Below, piece after piece: positions 43,005 to 51,637 of a DNA stretch of 64,000 bases. Position 1 is the stretch's first letter, and each line of letters begins with the position of its first letter. Source of the stretch: Methylotenera sp. (GTDB lineage Bacteria; Pseudomonadota; Gammaproteobacteria; Burkholderiales; Methylophilaceae); the NCBI GenBank assembly GCA_021732365.1, contig JAKFVD010000025.1:1-64000 (forward strand), written 5' to 3'. Both the position numbers and the translations under genes were made by a program. The notes beneath the pieces are model-generated. The model did not search any database, was not told the origin of the DNA, and saw only the letters and a list, made by a program, of their open reading frames with translations.

Positions 43005-44537
43005 TTGTTCATATTAAAAACGCTAAAAATAAGCCTTGTGGCAGCATGTATGTTGGTTTCACCGCTTACATTTGCTCAATCGGTTGGCACGGTCACCTTT
43101 AAAACAGGCAATCCAACGATTACGCATGCAGACAAAACCACTTCAGCAGCCGAAAAAAATACGGTTTTAAATGCTGGCGATACCATTGAAACGGGAGATG
43201 GCCGCTTGCAGTTGTCACTAATTGATGGCGGTAAAGTATCTTTGCAACCCAATACGGTATACAGAATTAATAAATATGAGTTTTCTGGAAAAGAAGACGG
43301 CAGTGAATATGCTTTTACTGAATTGGTTAAAGGCGGCTTACGCACAGTAAGTGGCTTAATCGGTCATAAAAATCGTGATCGCTATCAGCTGAAAACCGCT
43401 GTGGCGACCATTGGTATTCGTGGTACTGAATTTACAGTTAACTTTTTTAACAACCAATTACTGATGACGACTAACCACGGTAGTGTAGATGTGTGCAATC
43501 AAGGTGGCTGCTTAAATGCGTTGTCAGGCATAACCATTGGTGTTGCAGGCATTGGCGCTGCGCCAAAATTCAGCAAAACTGCAGCTGTCGCGGCTGTAAC
43601 CGCCCCATCTACAACTAAATTGGCTTTTGCGGCAAACGATACTGTAACGGATACCGGTACGCCATTGATTATTGCAAATTCACCACAAGCTGTTACTGCT
43701 AACCCGAATCCGAATCCAGGAACAGGAACAGGAACAGGAACAGGAACAGGAACAGGAACAGGAACCACCTATTTCAGTACGTTGTTTGTCGCCACATCTA
43801 ATGTAACTGGCTTACACAACAATGCGCTACTCGTTGATAATGTAACGACTGACGGTGTGGGTAATGTGACGGTGAATCAAGGCGCTGGTTTAACCACTAC
43901 TTATGCTTTGGATACGCCAACCAATGAATACGAAGACTCCTATGTAAGATTGGGCCGTAGTAAAGGAACAAAAATAGTCACTAATTTAATTGGCAGTACT
44001 TCAGAAAGCTTGGCAGATTTTCAAGGGATTTTTGGTACCTTAACAACGGCTACCAGCCTATCTAATTTAGGTAGCTTGGCAAACCCGGTGGCAACTTACA
44101 ATGTACTTGCCTCTACTGCGCCTATATCTATTACAGGTAGCCCAGGCGCGATTACTACTACACTGGGTACTGCAAACCAAGTGACTGGTAACTTAACCGT
44201 TAACTTCTCTACACTTGCTTATGGATACTCACTCAATAATATTGCAGTTGGCAACAATACATTTTCAGTCAATGCCTCAGGTTTGAGCTTGGCCACTGGT
44301 AGCAATAGAAATAACTTTAGTGCTGGTGGTACGGTTACAGAAACTTCTGACCTGATTAGTGGTTTAACAACCTGTTTGTTATCTTGTACGGGTGAATTAT
44401 CAGGTGGTAGCGTTGTGCAAGGTGCTTTCTTTGGCGCAAATGCAGAGAGAGCAGGCTTGCAATACGGTTTTACAACGAATACGGTAGGTGATGTGATGGG
44501 TAGTGTTGTGCTTGGTACCCAGCCAGTAGTCCAATAA
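43005..44537 (+). CDS. FecR-domain secreted protein with TbpB-like C-terminal barrel
   Basis: A 510-aa protein with a signal peptide ending near AQS (residue ~27). The FecR domain covers about 45-160 (LQPNTVYRINKYEF, ATIGIRGTEFTV). A Gly-Thr repeat encoded by a hexanucleotide tandem repeat sits near residue 245. The C-terminal 200 residues are beta-rich and end with the GAFFGANAERAGLQYGF pattern of transferrin-binding-protein-B-like barrels. The start is TTG, with TTTAGGAG upstream. It is probably surface or periplasmic. Regulation and ligand are unknown. A strong terminator follows. Confidence 0.75.
   Translation: MFILKTLKISLVAACMLVSPLTFAQSVGTVTFKTGNPTITHADKTTSAAEKNTVLNAGDTIETGDGRLQLSLIDGGKVSLQPNTVYRINKYEFSGKEDGSEYAFTELVKGGLRTVSGLIGHKNRDRYQLKTAVATIGIRGTEFTVNFFNNQLLMTTNHGSVDVCNQGGCLNALSGITIGVAGIGAAPKFSKTAAVAAVTAPSTTKLAFAANDTVTDTGTPLIIANSPQAVTANPNPNPGTGTGTGTGTGTGTGTTYFSTLFVATSNVTGLHNNALLVDNVTTDGVGNVTVNQGAGLTTTYALDTPTNEYEDSYVRLGRSKGTKIVTNLIGSTSESLADFQGIFGTLTTATSLSNLGSLANPVATYNVLASTAPISITGSPGAITTTLGTANQVTGNLTVNFSTLAYGYSLNNIAVGNNTFSVNASGLSLATGSNRNNFSAGGTVTETSDLISGLTTCLLSCTGELSGGSVVQGAFFGANAERAGLQYGFTTNTVGDVMGSVVLGTQPVVQ
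43719..43766 (+). repeat. Hexanucleotide tandem repeat inside the FecR-domain gene
   Basis: Seven perfect copies of GGAACA plus one GGAACC, each giving Gly-Thr. The unit length is a multiple of three, so slippage changes linker length without frameshifting. It joins the FecR domain to the C-terminal barrel. Confidence 0.95.
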
Positions 44538-44550
44538 ACTTTAGCGAAAT

Positions 44551-44579
44551 AAAAAAGCCTGCATTTGCAGGCTTTTTTA
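44551..44579 (+). terminator. Terminator after the FecR-domain gene
   Basis: A perfect 12-bp stem (44551-44562 with 44567-44578) with an ATTT loop and A/T runs at the ends, 13 bases after the stop codon. Confidence 0.92.
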
Positions 44580-44656
44580 TTGATGATATTAGGATAAATA
44601 AAGTTAGCTATCACTATTTTTAAGACGCATTTTTAGTGAAATAAAACAGGTTAACT

Positions 44657-45310
44657 TTACATTTTTTGCAGTCTAGATTCGAAAATCTGCTTCAATAAAG
44701 GTGTTAATGATGCAACGCTCAACGCCCGTCTCAACAATGCATCATCGCCCTCATTCAGATTTTGCAAACCAAGGGTTGTGCGAATACTAATTGCCTGCGG
44801 ATCGCGTTCGATGACAGTAATTGCATCGCCTGCGGCTACTTCGCCAGTTTGAATCACGCGCAAATAAAAACCGCTTTTGCCACTGCGTAAAAACGCATCT
44901 AAAATATCTGGATGGCCAATTTTGTGGCCAAATTTAAAGCAGGGGATACGTGGCATGGTCACTTGCACTTTGACACCTGTTTTAGAATCACCGATTTGTA
45001 GCACGTCACCTATGCAAATATCTCCTTCTAATAAACCAGAGACGGTGAAATTCTCACCAAAAGTACCATAAGGTAAATCGGATAAATTGAGGCGGTCTTG
45101 CCAATAAGCATAGTGTTCAAAAGGGTAGCAGTAGGCGGCTTGGTGTTCACCGCCATGCACATTTGTGTCTGCTTGACCATCGCCCACCAATGTTAATTTA
45201 GTCAGCCAAACGCGGCCTTGCGCAGGGGTTTTGTAAATAGCAGTTAATACTTGCTGGCCGTTAATTTCTATTAATTTTGGTGGCGAAATATTTACTGAGA
45301 GTAGTTTCAC
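44657..45310 (-). CDS. MOSC-domain protein (YiiM-like)
   Basis: A 217-aa protein with an N-terminal beta region (KLIEINGQQVLTAIYKTP) and a MOSC domain containing LVGDGQADTNVHGGEHQAAYCYPFEHYAYW. MOSC proteins bind molybdenum cofactor and some reduce N-hydroxylated compounds. A conserved Cys suitable for Mo ligation is visible (RIPCFKFGHK). It stands alone between the FecR gene and the PAS-GGDEF gene. Confidence 0.88.
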   Translation of the reverse strand: MKLLSVNISPPKLIEINGQQVLTAIYKTPAQGRVWLTKLTLVGDGQADTNVHGGEHQAAYCYPFEHYAYWQDRLNLSDLPYGTFGENFTVSGLLEGDICIGDVLQIGDSKTGVKVQVTMPRIPCFKFGHKIGHPDILDAFLRSGKSGFYLRVIQTGEVAAGDAITVIERDPQAISIRTTLGLQNLNEGDDALLRRALSVASLTPLLKQIFESRLQKM

Positions 45311-45478
45311 GATTAAGCTTTCATATAAACATGACGCATATTAACCATTAAAAACCCCTAAAAAAATACGCGATATGACGTAGAAGATGATTTAATATTC
45401 ATTCGGACGCCAAAACATTGGGGCGTAAGTTAATATTATAGTGGGTTAAATCAACATAAATTCACACTTGGAATAAAA

Positions 45479-46423
45479 ATGACTAGTGCCAGCCAGCCTT
45501 TAGAATTAGATAGTGCGGTATATAAAACCTTGCTTGAATCGACCAAAGCGATTCCGTGGAAATTGGATTGGGCGACCATGAAATTTGCTTATATTGGGCC
45601 ACAAATAGAAAGTTTGCTGGGCTGGCCGCAATCTAGCTGGGTGGGTTCAGAAGACTGGGCAAATAGAATGCACCCTGAAGATAGAGCGTGGGTAGTGGAT
45701 TATTGCGTTGCAAAATCTATAGAAGGTGAAGATCATGAGGCAGATTACCGCGCCATGACCAAAGATGGCGGGTATGTGTGGATTCGCGATGTAGTGCATG
45801 TGGTGCGCAATCCAGATGGCACTGCGAATTCACTTATGGGTTTTATGTTTGATATCAGTGAGCGTAAAAAAACCGAAGAAAAATTAATCGCCATGCAAAA
45901 GAAACTAGAAGAGCTGTCATTTAAAGATGGTTTAACGGGCGTTGCCAATCGGCGTATGTTTGACTCGGTGATGGAAGTAGAGTGGCTGAACGCGCGCCGC
46001 AATAATCAGCCGCTTTCTTTGATTATGGTGGATATTGATTACTTTAAGCAATATAACGACCATTATGGACATATTCAGGGTGATGAAAGCTTGAAGAGCG
46101 TGGCACAGGCTTTAAGTAAAGTGGCAACCCGTTCGCGCGATTTTTGCGCACGTTTTGGCGGTGAAGAATTTGTGATTGTGTTACCAGAAACAGATGCAGC
46201 GGCAGCAAATAAAGTGGCTGAACGATGCAATCAGATGATTTTTAAAGAGCAAATTTTGCACGCAAAATCACAAATAAGTCAGGTATTAACGATTAGTTTA
46301 GGTGTAGGGACGATTATTCCGAAAGTTGAAGATGAATCCTTAGCTTTTATTCATGAGGTAGACCGGCTGCTGTATCTCGCCAAGCAAAAAGGCAGAAATC
46401 GCATAGTGAGTCATGCAGGTTAA
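45479..46423 (+). CDS. PAS-GGDEF diguanylate cyclase
   Basis: A 314-aa soluble protein. A PAS_3-type sensor fills about residues 20-135 (WPQSSWVGSEDWANRMHPEDR, then DYRAMTKDGGYVWIRDVV). A short coiled linker leads to the GGDEF domain (about 145-310) with LTGVANRRMFD and an intact RFGGEEF active site. It makes c-di-GMP in response to a cytoplasmic signal. There is no EAL domain and no membrane segment. The start directly follows a weak AATAAAA leader. Confidence 0.92.
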   Translation: MTSASQPLELDSAVYKTLLESTKAIPWKLDWATMKFAYIGPQIESLLGWPQSSWVGSEDWANRMHPEDRAWVVDYCVAKSIEGEDHEADYRAMTKDGGYVWIRDVVHVVRNPDGTANSLMGFMFDISERKKTEEKLIAMQKKLEELSFKDGLTGVANRRMFDSVMEVEWLNARRNNQPLSLIMVDIDYFKQYNDHYGHIQGDESLKSVAQALSKVATRSRDFCARFGGEEFVIVLPETDAAAANKVAERCNQMIFKEQILHAKSQISQVLTISLGVGTIIPKVEDESLAFIHEVDRLLYLAKQKGRNRIVSHAG

Positions 46424-46849
46424 CTAGTTTTTAACCCAATAATCGGGGCGATTGGCAACTGGCGTAAATATCTGCATATCTGCCCTGCTTAAGCTAGTAA
46501 GCGCTTCACTGAACGATATTTTGTTTTTAGCGGCGTTATCCGTTGCAATAGGTTGTGCGTATTTTAGCCATGCAGAGTTTTGTTTATAACCGTTATCGGT
46601 CATGCATCTTTCAATCACATTGGTTTTTTTGGCCAAGCGCACCAGCATTTGAAACTCAATAATCGGCACATCGCTTGCCACGGCTCTTTCACCAAAATCT
46701 AAGCATTTGTCACCCATTTTAGCCAATTGTTCTTGTGCTGGACTTAAGCTAGGCTTTGGTTCTGAAGCAGATTTGTCATACAAAAAGTAAAGAATAGCCG
46801 CCACTATTGCAAACAAAATCATGCTAATTTTAGGGTTAAGTTTTAACAT
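46424..46849 (-). CDS. Hypothetical membrane-anchored protein
   Basis: A 141-aa protein with one hydrophobic N-terminal segment (about 9-22), which is either an anchor or a signal peptide. The rest is polar and helical with Cys at about 49 and 80. I do not recognise the family. It abuts the convergent PAS-GGDEF gene and shares direction with the DUF1993 gene 25 bases upstream. Confidence 0.6.
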   Translation of the reverse strand: MLKLNPKISMILFAIVAAILYFLYDKSASEPKPSLSPAQEQLAKMGDKCLDFGERAVASDVPIIEFQMLVRLAKKTNVIERCMTDNGYKQNSAWLKYAQPIATDNAAKNKISFSEALTSLSRADMQIFTPVANRPDYWVKN

Positions 46850-46874
46850 GCTTTTGCCTTTGTGTGCTTTTAAC

Positions 46875-47396
46875 CTAAGAGTTAATTCTTAAAAAATCGG
46901 GTTTGCCAAGCTCAACACCGTTGTGGCGCAAAATGTTGTAAGCGGTGGTTACATGAAAATACACGTTTGGCATCACCCATTTCAGCAAGTAATCTTGCCC
47001 AGTAAATTTAAGCTCAATTTTACGCACGGTAATTGTAATGTCGCGGGTTTGAGCATTAGTTAATTGTGCTGGTTCAATGCTTTCTATAAACGCAATGGTT
47101 TTGGCAATGCGTGCTTGTAATTGTTCAAAGGTGGTTTCATCATCTTCATATGCTGGTATTTCAACGCCTGCCAATCTTGCGGCAGCGCCTTTGCTCATGT
47201 CGGTGGCAATTTGTATTTGCCTGGTTAATGGGAACATATCAGGAAAAAGTCGCGCATTTAACAAAACGCTATGCTCAATTTTTTTTGCATCAGCGTACTC
47301 TTCGCCTTTTTTTAAAATATGACTTAAGCTTTTTAAGGTGTGAACCAGTGGCAAAATGGTGGCATCAAACATTGGTAGCATGGCAATATCTTTCAA
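46875..47396 (-). CDS. DUF1993 family protein
   Basis: A 173-aa soluble helical protein of the DUF1993 type: LPLVHTLKSLSHILKKGEEYA near the start, RLFPDMFPLTRQIQIATD, and YLLKWVMPNVYFHVTTAYNILRHNGVELGK at the end. Its fold is related to the DinB-like four-helix bundles. The function is unknown. Met-6 is a possible alternative start. Confidence 0.82.
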   Translation of the reverse strand: MKDIAMLPMFDATILPLVHTLKSLSHILKKGEEYADAKKIEHSVLLNARLFPDMFPLTRQIQIATDMSKGAAARLAGVEIPAYEDDETTFEQLQARIAKTIAFIESIEPAQLTNAQTRDITITVRKIELKFTGQDYLLKWVMPNVYFHVTTAYNILRHNGVELGKPDFLRINS

Positions 47397-47544
47397 TTTA
47401 AAATGGATTCATCTCTATTGTAGAGCGAATTTTTGTTAATTCAACGGATTTGTCATTCAGATTAAATTAAACTGTTATATGCTAGTTAAGTCGCAATTAC
47501 TTTCCCAAAAATGGCCTTTATTTAACCGTTAACTTACTGGATTT

Positions 47545-48573
47545 TTGTTGCAATCATTTCATGAAGTTTTAGAACAACGCCTGCCCAATGTCACGCTAAC
47601 CAAGCTGTTAATTGCTATTAATGTGTTGGTTTTTGCCGCTATGTTGCTTGGCGGTGCAGGTTTTTGGCATTCGCCCAACGGCATACAGCTTAGCTGGGGT
47701 GCGAACTTTGGCCCAGCCACACAAGATGGTGAATGGTGGCGTTTGGGTAGTGCCATGTTTCTGCATTTTGGCGCCATGCATTTGGTACTTAATTGTTATG
47801 CATTGTGGGATGCAGGTCAATTGGCAGAGCGTATGTACGGCCACGCAAGGTTTCTGGGCATATACTTAATCAGTGGCTTGGGCGGTAATTTACTATCGCT
47901 AGTGGTGCAAGGCAATTCAGCCGTTTCTGGTGGCGCATCGGGTGCAATTTTTGGCATATACGCCGCAGTGCTGGTTTTTTTGTGGCGCGAAAGAGCCGCT
48001 ATTCATGCCCGTGAATTCCGTTGGTTATTTGGTGCGGGTAGCGCATTTGCGGTACTGACAGTTGTTTTGGGTTTTGTGATTCCTGGTATTGATAATGCAG
48101 CGCACATCGGTGGATTCATCACAGGTTTATTAGCAAGCATCATTTTTTCTCAGACAATTACTGCGCGCATCATGCCGCTAAAATATAGCGTAGGCGCAGT
48201 GTTAACCACTATTTTAGTCAGTATTTTCTTGTTTAAAAATATCCCACCACCTAAATATCGCTGGAGTGACGAGCTATTATTGCGTAGTCAAATCAGTGCT
48301 TTTTTGTTTCAAGATCAAGCCATTAACCGCTCTTGGTTAGAAATTATGCATGAGGGAAAACAGGGTAAAGTGAGTTTTGATGAGCTTGCAGGTAAAATTG
48401 ATTATTCGATTAGCGAGCCTTATGAGCAAAGTTTTGAAAAGCTATCAAAGCTACCACTAGACCCAGATTTGCCATCAGCCATGCAACTAGAAAATATATT
48501 ACGTTATGCTGAAAAACGTAAGGAAGCCTCAAAAGCGCTGGCGGAGCGCTTAAGAGAGCAAGCGCAACCTTGA
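47545..48573 (+). CDS. Rhomboid-family intramembrane serine protease
   Basis: A 342-aa protein with six or so transmembrane helices in the first 220 residues. The catalytic Ser is in SGGASGAIFGIYAA, the His is in DNAAHIGGFITG, and the conserved MFLHFGAMHLVLNCYALWDAG loop precedes them. The C-terminal 115 residues are soluble and helical. The start is uncertain: the frame opens with two TTG codons and no ATG near, so TTG at 47545 or 47548 is used. It probably cleaves a membrane protein whose identity is unknown. Confidence 0.88.
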   Translation: MLQSFHEVLEQRLPNVTLTKLLIAINVLVFAAMLLGGAGFWHSPNGIQLSWGANFGPATQDGEWWRLGSAMFLHFGAMHLVLNCYALWDAGQLAERMYGHARFLGIYLISGLGGNLLSLVVQGNSAVSGGASGAIFGIYAAVLVFLWRERAAIHAREFRWLFGAGSAFAVLTVVLGFVIPGIDNAAHIGGFITGLLASIIFSQTITARIMPLKYSVGAVLTTILVSIFLFKNIPPPKYRWSDELLLRSQISAFLFQDQAINRSWLEIMHEGKQGKVSFDELAGKIDYSISEPYEQSFEKLSKLPLDPDLPSAMQLENILRYAEKRKEASKALAERLREQAQP

Positions 48574-48651
48574 GATTAAACGAAAATAATCACCCTATAT
48601 TGCGCTATCAGCCTATGATGAAGCGACTATTCATTACAGCGGAGAACAATC

Positions 48652-48765
48652 ATGGCAAAAGGCCAAATTAAAAGTAACAAAGAAACCAAAAAGCCCAAAA
48701 AAAGCAAAGAAGTCGTTGTACCTTCTAGCTCGGTGATTCCAATGAAGCCTGCGCCGAAAAAATAA
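48652..48765 (+). CDS. Small Lys-rich conserved hypothetical protein
   Basis: A 37-aa basic peptide that begins MAKGQIKSNKETKKPKK and ends MKPAPKK. GGAGAA lies seven bases before the ATG. Peptides of this pattern are found in several proteobacteria, and I know of no function. It lies between the rhomboid gene and the convergent molybdopterin protein gene. Confidence 0.7.
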   Translation: MAKGQIKSNKETKKPKKSKEVVVPSSSVIPMKPAPKK

Positions 48766-48782
48766 TGCGCGGTGAAAGTTAG

Positions 48783-49556
48783 TTAAATGCCTGCGTACCA
48801 TTCGTAGCCAGTGTCTTCCCAATAACCGCCTTTGCCGCCAGCGATATGGTCAAAGCTTTTTACCAACTCAATACGCGTTAAGTATTTGGCTTGTTTGTAG
48901 CCTAGCATGCGCTCAACACGCAACCTGATTGGCGCACCGTTTTTAATTGGCAAAGTTTGATCATTTAACGCATAAGCCAATATGGTTTGTACGTGGTAAG
49001 CATCATCCATATCGATACTTTCGTAATAAAAATTGGTGCCGTCTGCTTTCATGGGGTCAGCGCAGTAAAACACCACAAAACGCGCCTCTGGTTTTGGTTT
49101 CACCAAGCTTAAAAATTCATGCAAAGGCGTGCCTTTCCATTTACCAATCGCACTCCAGCCCTCAACACAATCGTGTCGCGTGATCTGGGTGCGGCTTGGC
49201 ATTTGCTGAATTTGTGTCAGACTAAATTTCAGTGGTTTTTCGACCAATCCGCCAACTTCCAGCGCCCAATCAGCAAAACCGTTTTTTGCCAGCGCATGAT
49301 AGTCAGGACTGTTAGGTGATGATGTGCCATTGCTACGAAAGCTAGGCGACAAATCTGCTTCGCTGAATTCTTGCGCCATTGATTTTCGGGTGCTCAGCAA
49401 GCGGTGCGCGTTATGGCTCAAGCTTTCGCCCGCGCTTAATATTTTGGTAAAGGTTTCTGAATGCGAAAGCTTATCGCAGCCTGCCAAAGCCATCGCACCA
49501 GCGCCTGCCAGCATACGGCCGAAAAATTTTCTTCTATCAGGTAAGTGCGCCATCAT
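48783..49556 (-). CDS. Tat-exported lipoprotein of the sulfite oxidase/MsrP molybdopterin family
   Basis: A 257-aa protein. The leader contains a twin-arginine motif (DRRKFFGRML) and a lipobox LAGC followed by Asp. The molybdopterin-binding domain occupies about 90-255 with the likely Mo ligand in HDCVEGWSAIGKWKG, FYCADPMK, and PIRLRVERMLGYKQAKY. It should oxidise or reduce a small substrate in the periplasm. The start overlaps the end of the cytochrome b561 gene by four bases, so a membrane electron-transfer pair is likely. Asp after the lipidated Cys suggests retention at the inner membrane. Confidence 0.88.
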   Translation of the reverse strand: MMAHLPDRRKFFGRMLAGAGAMALAGCDKLSHSETFTKILSAGESLSHNAHRLLSTRKSMAQEFSEADLSPSFRSNGTSSPNSPDYHALAKNGFADWALEVGGLVEKPLKFSLTQIQQMPSRTQITRHDCVEGWSAIGKWKGTPLHEFLSLVKPKPEARFVVFYCADPMKADGTNFYYESIDMDDAYHVQTILAYALNDQTLPIKNGAPIRLRVERMLGYKQAKYLTRIELVKSFDHIAGGKGGYWEDTGYEWYAGI

Positions 49557-50386
49557 TTGTTCTCCGCATGAGATGACTCAATTTTGAAATACCCTGTAAT
49601 CATTGAGCGCAAATTGTTCCATAAACCCGTGATAATGACTTGAAACACATGAATAAACACAAACCCTACTAACAACCAAGCCACAATAAAATGAATGGTG
49701 CGCGCCGATTGGCGACCACCGAATAAATCAATCCAGCCAGGTAATAATGAATTTAAAAATGGCGACATGGCCCAGCCCATTAATATCACCAATGGCAGCA
49801 AAATAAAGATCACACTTAAATAAGCAATTTTTTGCAACACGTTATAGCGTTTTGCGCTTTCTCCAGTGTCGTGTTTAAAACGAATATGGTCTTTAATCGA
49901 TTGCCAAATGGTCGCGCGGTCTTGTTTTGTGACGGCTAAATCGCGCTGTACATGTTTGGTGATAAATGCATATGTGACATAACAAACACCATTAATCACA
50001 AATAACCATGCAAAAAAGAAATGCCAATGCCGCGCCATGGATAACCATTTTGGCCCAGGAATAGTTGACCATGAGGGAAATGCGCGTGCGACTAATTTGC
50101 CATTTGCGCCAGTAGATGCGCCCAGCACGCCTGTAGTATTGAATTTATAGCCAAAAATACTGGATACACCTTTTAATTCGCCACTGCTGGTTTGCATGGC
50201 TTTAATTTCTAAAACCGCGGGTTTGCCGTTATAAGAAGATTTACCGAAATAAAGTGAAGTGTGCGCATTAAAAATGTTGAGCCCACTCATTAACAAAATA
50301 GTGAAGCAAATCACGTTTGTCCAATGCATGATGCGGATTGGCAGACGGTGGCGATAAATAATCTCAACATTGGTTTTGGCAGACAT
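49553..50386 (-). CDS. Cytochrome b561-type membrane subunit
   Basis: A 277-aa protein of the cytochrome b/b6 (b561) family: four or five transmembrane helices with haem-ligand His residues in RIMHWTNVICF, MARHWHFFFAWLF and IHFIVAWLLVGFVFIHVF. A periplasmic loop of about 60 residues after helix 1 is unusual. It probably passes electrons between the quinone pool and the molybdopterin lipoprotein encoded immediately downstream. It is a larger, different protein from MsrQ. Confidence 0.88.
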   Translation of the reverse strand: MSAKTNVEIIYRHRLPIRIMHWTNVICFTILLMSGLNIFNAHTSLYFGKSSYNGKPAVLEIKAMQTSSGELKGVSSIFGYKFNTTGVLGASTGANGKLVARAFPSWSTIPGPKWLSMARHWHFFFAWLFVINGVCYVTYAFITKHVQRDLAVTKQDRATIWQSIKDHIRFKHDTGESAKRYNVLQKIAYLSVIFILLPLVILMGWAMSPFLNSLLPGWIDLFGGRQSARTIHFIVAWLLVGFVFIHVFQVIITGLWNNLRSMITGYFKIESSHAENK

Positions 50387-50467
50387 ACGAAACCTTTAGT
50401 TTGTGTGTGGTTTATTTGTGCATAATACGCCTGTTTGTTGTACTTGAGGCTGTATTAAGAGATGTTA

Positions 50468-50704
50468 TCAGCGGTTTTCAACAATCAAATTTAACAGCTT
50501 ATTCACCTGTGGCGCTATGATTAAAATAGCGACAAACACAATTGGCCATGCCGTTATAAACGCACCAAGCCACTGCGCGATAAAGTGTGCGTGTGACTTG
50601 GCATGCGTAAAGATGATAATGCCAGATACTATCATTGCCGTGCTTGCCGACATGATGAAGGCAAACAATAGTGTGCGATAGCGGTAAGCGATTTTTTTAG
50701 GCAT
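50468..50704 (-). CDS. DUF2798 membrane protein
   Basis: A 78-aa protein with two transmembrane helices (about 10-32 and 43-66) of the DUF2798 family. MPKKIAYRYRTLLFAFIMS and QWLGAFITAWPIVFVAI are characteristic. The function is unknown. It lies 19 bases after the alpha/beta hydrolase gene on the same strand. Confidence 0.78.
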   Translation of the reverse strand: MPKKIAYRYRTLLFAFIMSASTAMIVSGIIIFTHAKSHAHFIAQWLGAFITAWPIVFVAILIIAPQVNKLLNLIVENR

Positions 50705-50722
50705 TAGTTTTAACCCTACACT

Positions 50723-51589
50723 TTATGAATGATGAATGGCCAGTACAAGCTCGGCCAGTTTATGCGGGTTATCGACAAAGGCAAAATGTCCAGTATTGGC
50801 TACAGTGGTGATTGCTACGCCGCCCAGTTCTTTTGCGGTGCGTTTGCGTTCCTCTAAGGTTGACCAATCTTGTTCGCCATAAATCAGTTTGACTGGTACT
50901 TTCACCGCGGCATACATAGATCTTGCCTTGCCCCACGAACGCCAATTGGCGAAGACGTTGCGCTCTACATAACGATAGCCTTTGCGATACCCAACGCGAT
51001 TAAATTCTGAAAGTAAATTATTTGGCACCCAGCGTTTCATCTGCAATCCACCACGCATGATGAGGCCAAGCAATGGTTTGTTTTCCATCGCTGCAAACAC
51101 TGCCCCTAAGCCTGGGATGGCAAACTGACCTAAGATAAAGTTGGCGATAAAATTACCACGGCGTACACCATCTGCATAGCGTGTATCGTAGTCATAAGTA
51201 TTAGATGCAAGCACCGCCTTAATGCGCTCTGGCAATGCACTGGCAACTGTAAGTGCTAAAACTGCACCAATAGATTCGCCTACCAAAGTAACATTCTGCA
51301 AATCCAGTTTTTCTATAAAAGCAATCACTGCACAACGAAAGTAAGGCTCATCGTAGTTGGCTTTGGTATCAATGGATGAATAACCATGACCAGGCAAATC
51401 AATTGCATAAACCGTGTAATGCTTTGCCAGTAGTGGAATTACCTCTTGAAAATAATCCAACTGTGTGCGAATGGTGTGCAGCAAAATCAAGGGCGCACCA
51501 GTACCCGTTTTTAAAAATCGTAAGGTTCTATTATCGTCAATCTGAATTTCCGCTACATCGCCAATATTGGATAAATCCTGCATATGCAT
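50723..51589 (-). CDS. Alpha/beta hydrolase
   Basis: A 288-aa alpha/beta-fold hydrolase. LILLHTIRTQ is the oxyanion loop, GESIGA is the nucleophile elbow with catalytic Ser, and the catalytic His is in the C-terminal NTGHFAFVDNP. The acid is likely the Asp of GEQDWSTLE. No membrane or signal segment is visible. The substrate is unknown. It is the first gene of a short cluster with the DUF2798 gene. Confidence 0.9.
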   Translation of the reverse strand: MHMQDLSNIGDVAEIQIDDNRTLRFLKTGTGAPLILLHTIRTQLDYFQEVIPLLAKHYTVYAIDLPGHGYSSIDTKANYDEPYFRCAVIAFIEKLDLQNVTLVGESIGAVLALTVASALPERIKAVLASNTYDYDTRYADGVRRGNFIANFILGQFAIPGLGAVFAAMENKPLLGLIMRGGLQMKRWVPNNLLSEFNRVGYRKGYRYVERNVFANWRSWGKARSMYAAVKVPVKLIYGEQDWSTLEERKRTAKELGGVAITTVANTGHFAFVDNPHKLAELVLAIHHS

Positions 51590-51637
51590 GTCCTTTAAAT
51601 TAGGGTTAGATTTTTTCGAGTTTTAGAGCTTTTAAGT

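Noticed and set aside
43499..43768. A minus-strand ORF with a run of Val-Pro repeats
   Set aside because: It is the antisense of the GGAACA tandem repeat in the FecR-domain gene.
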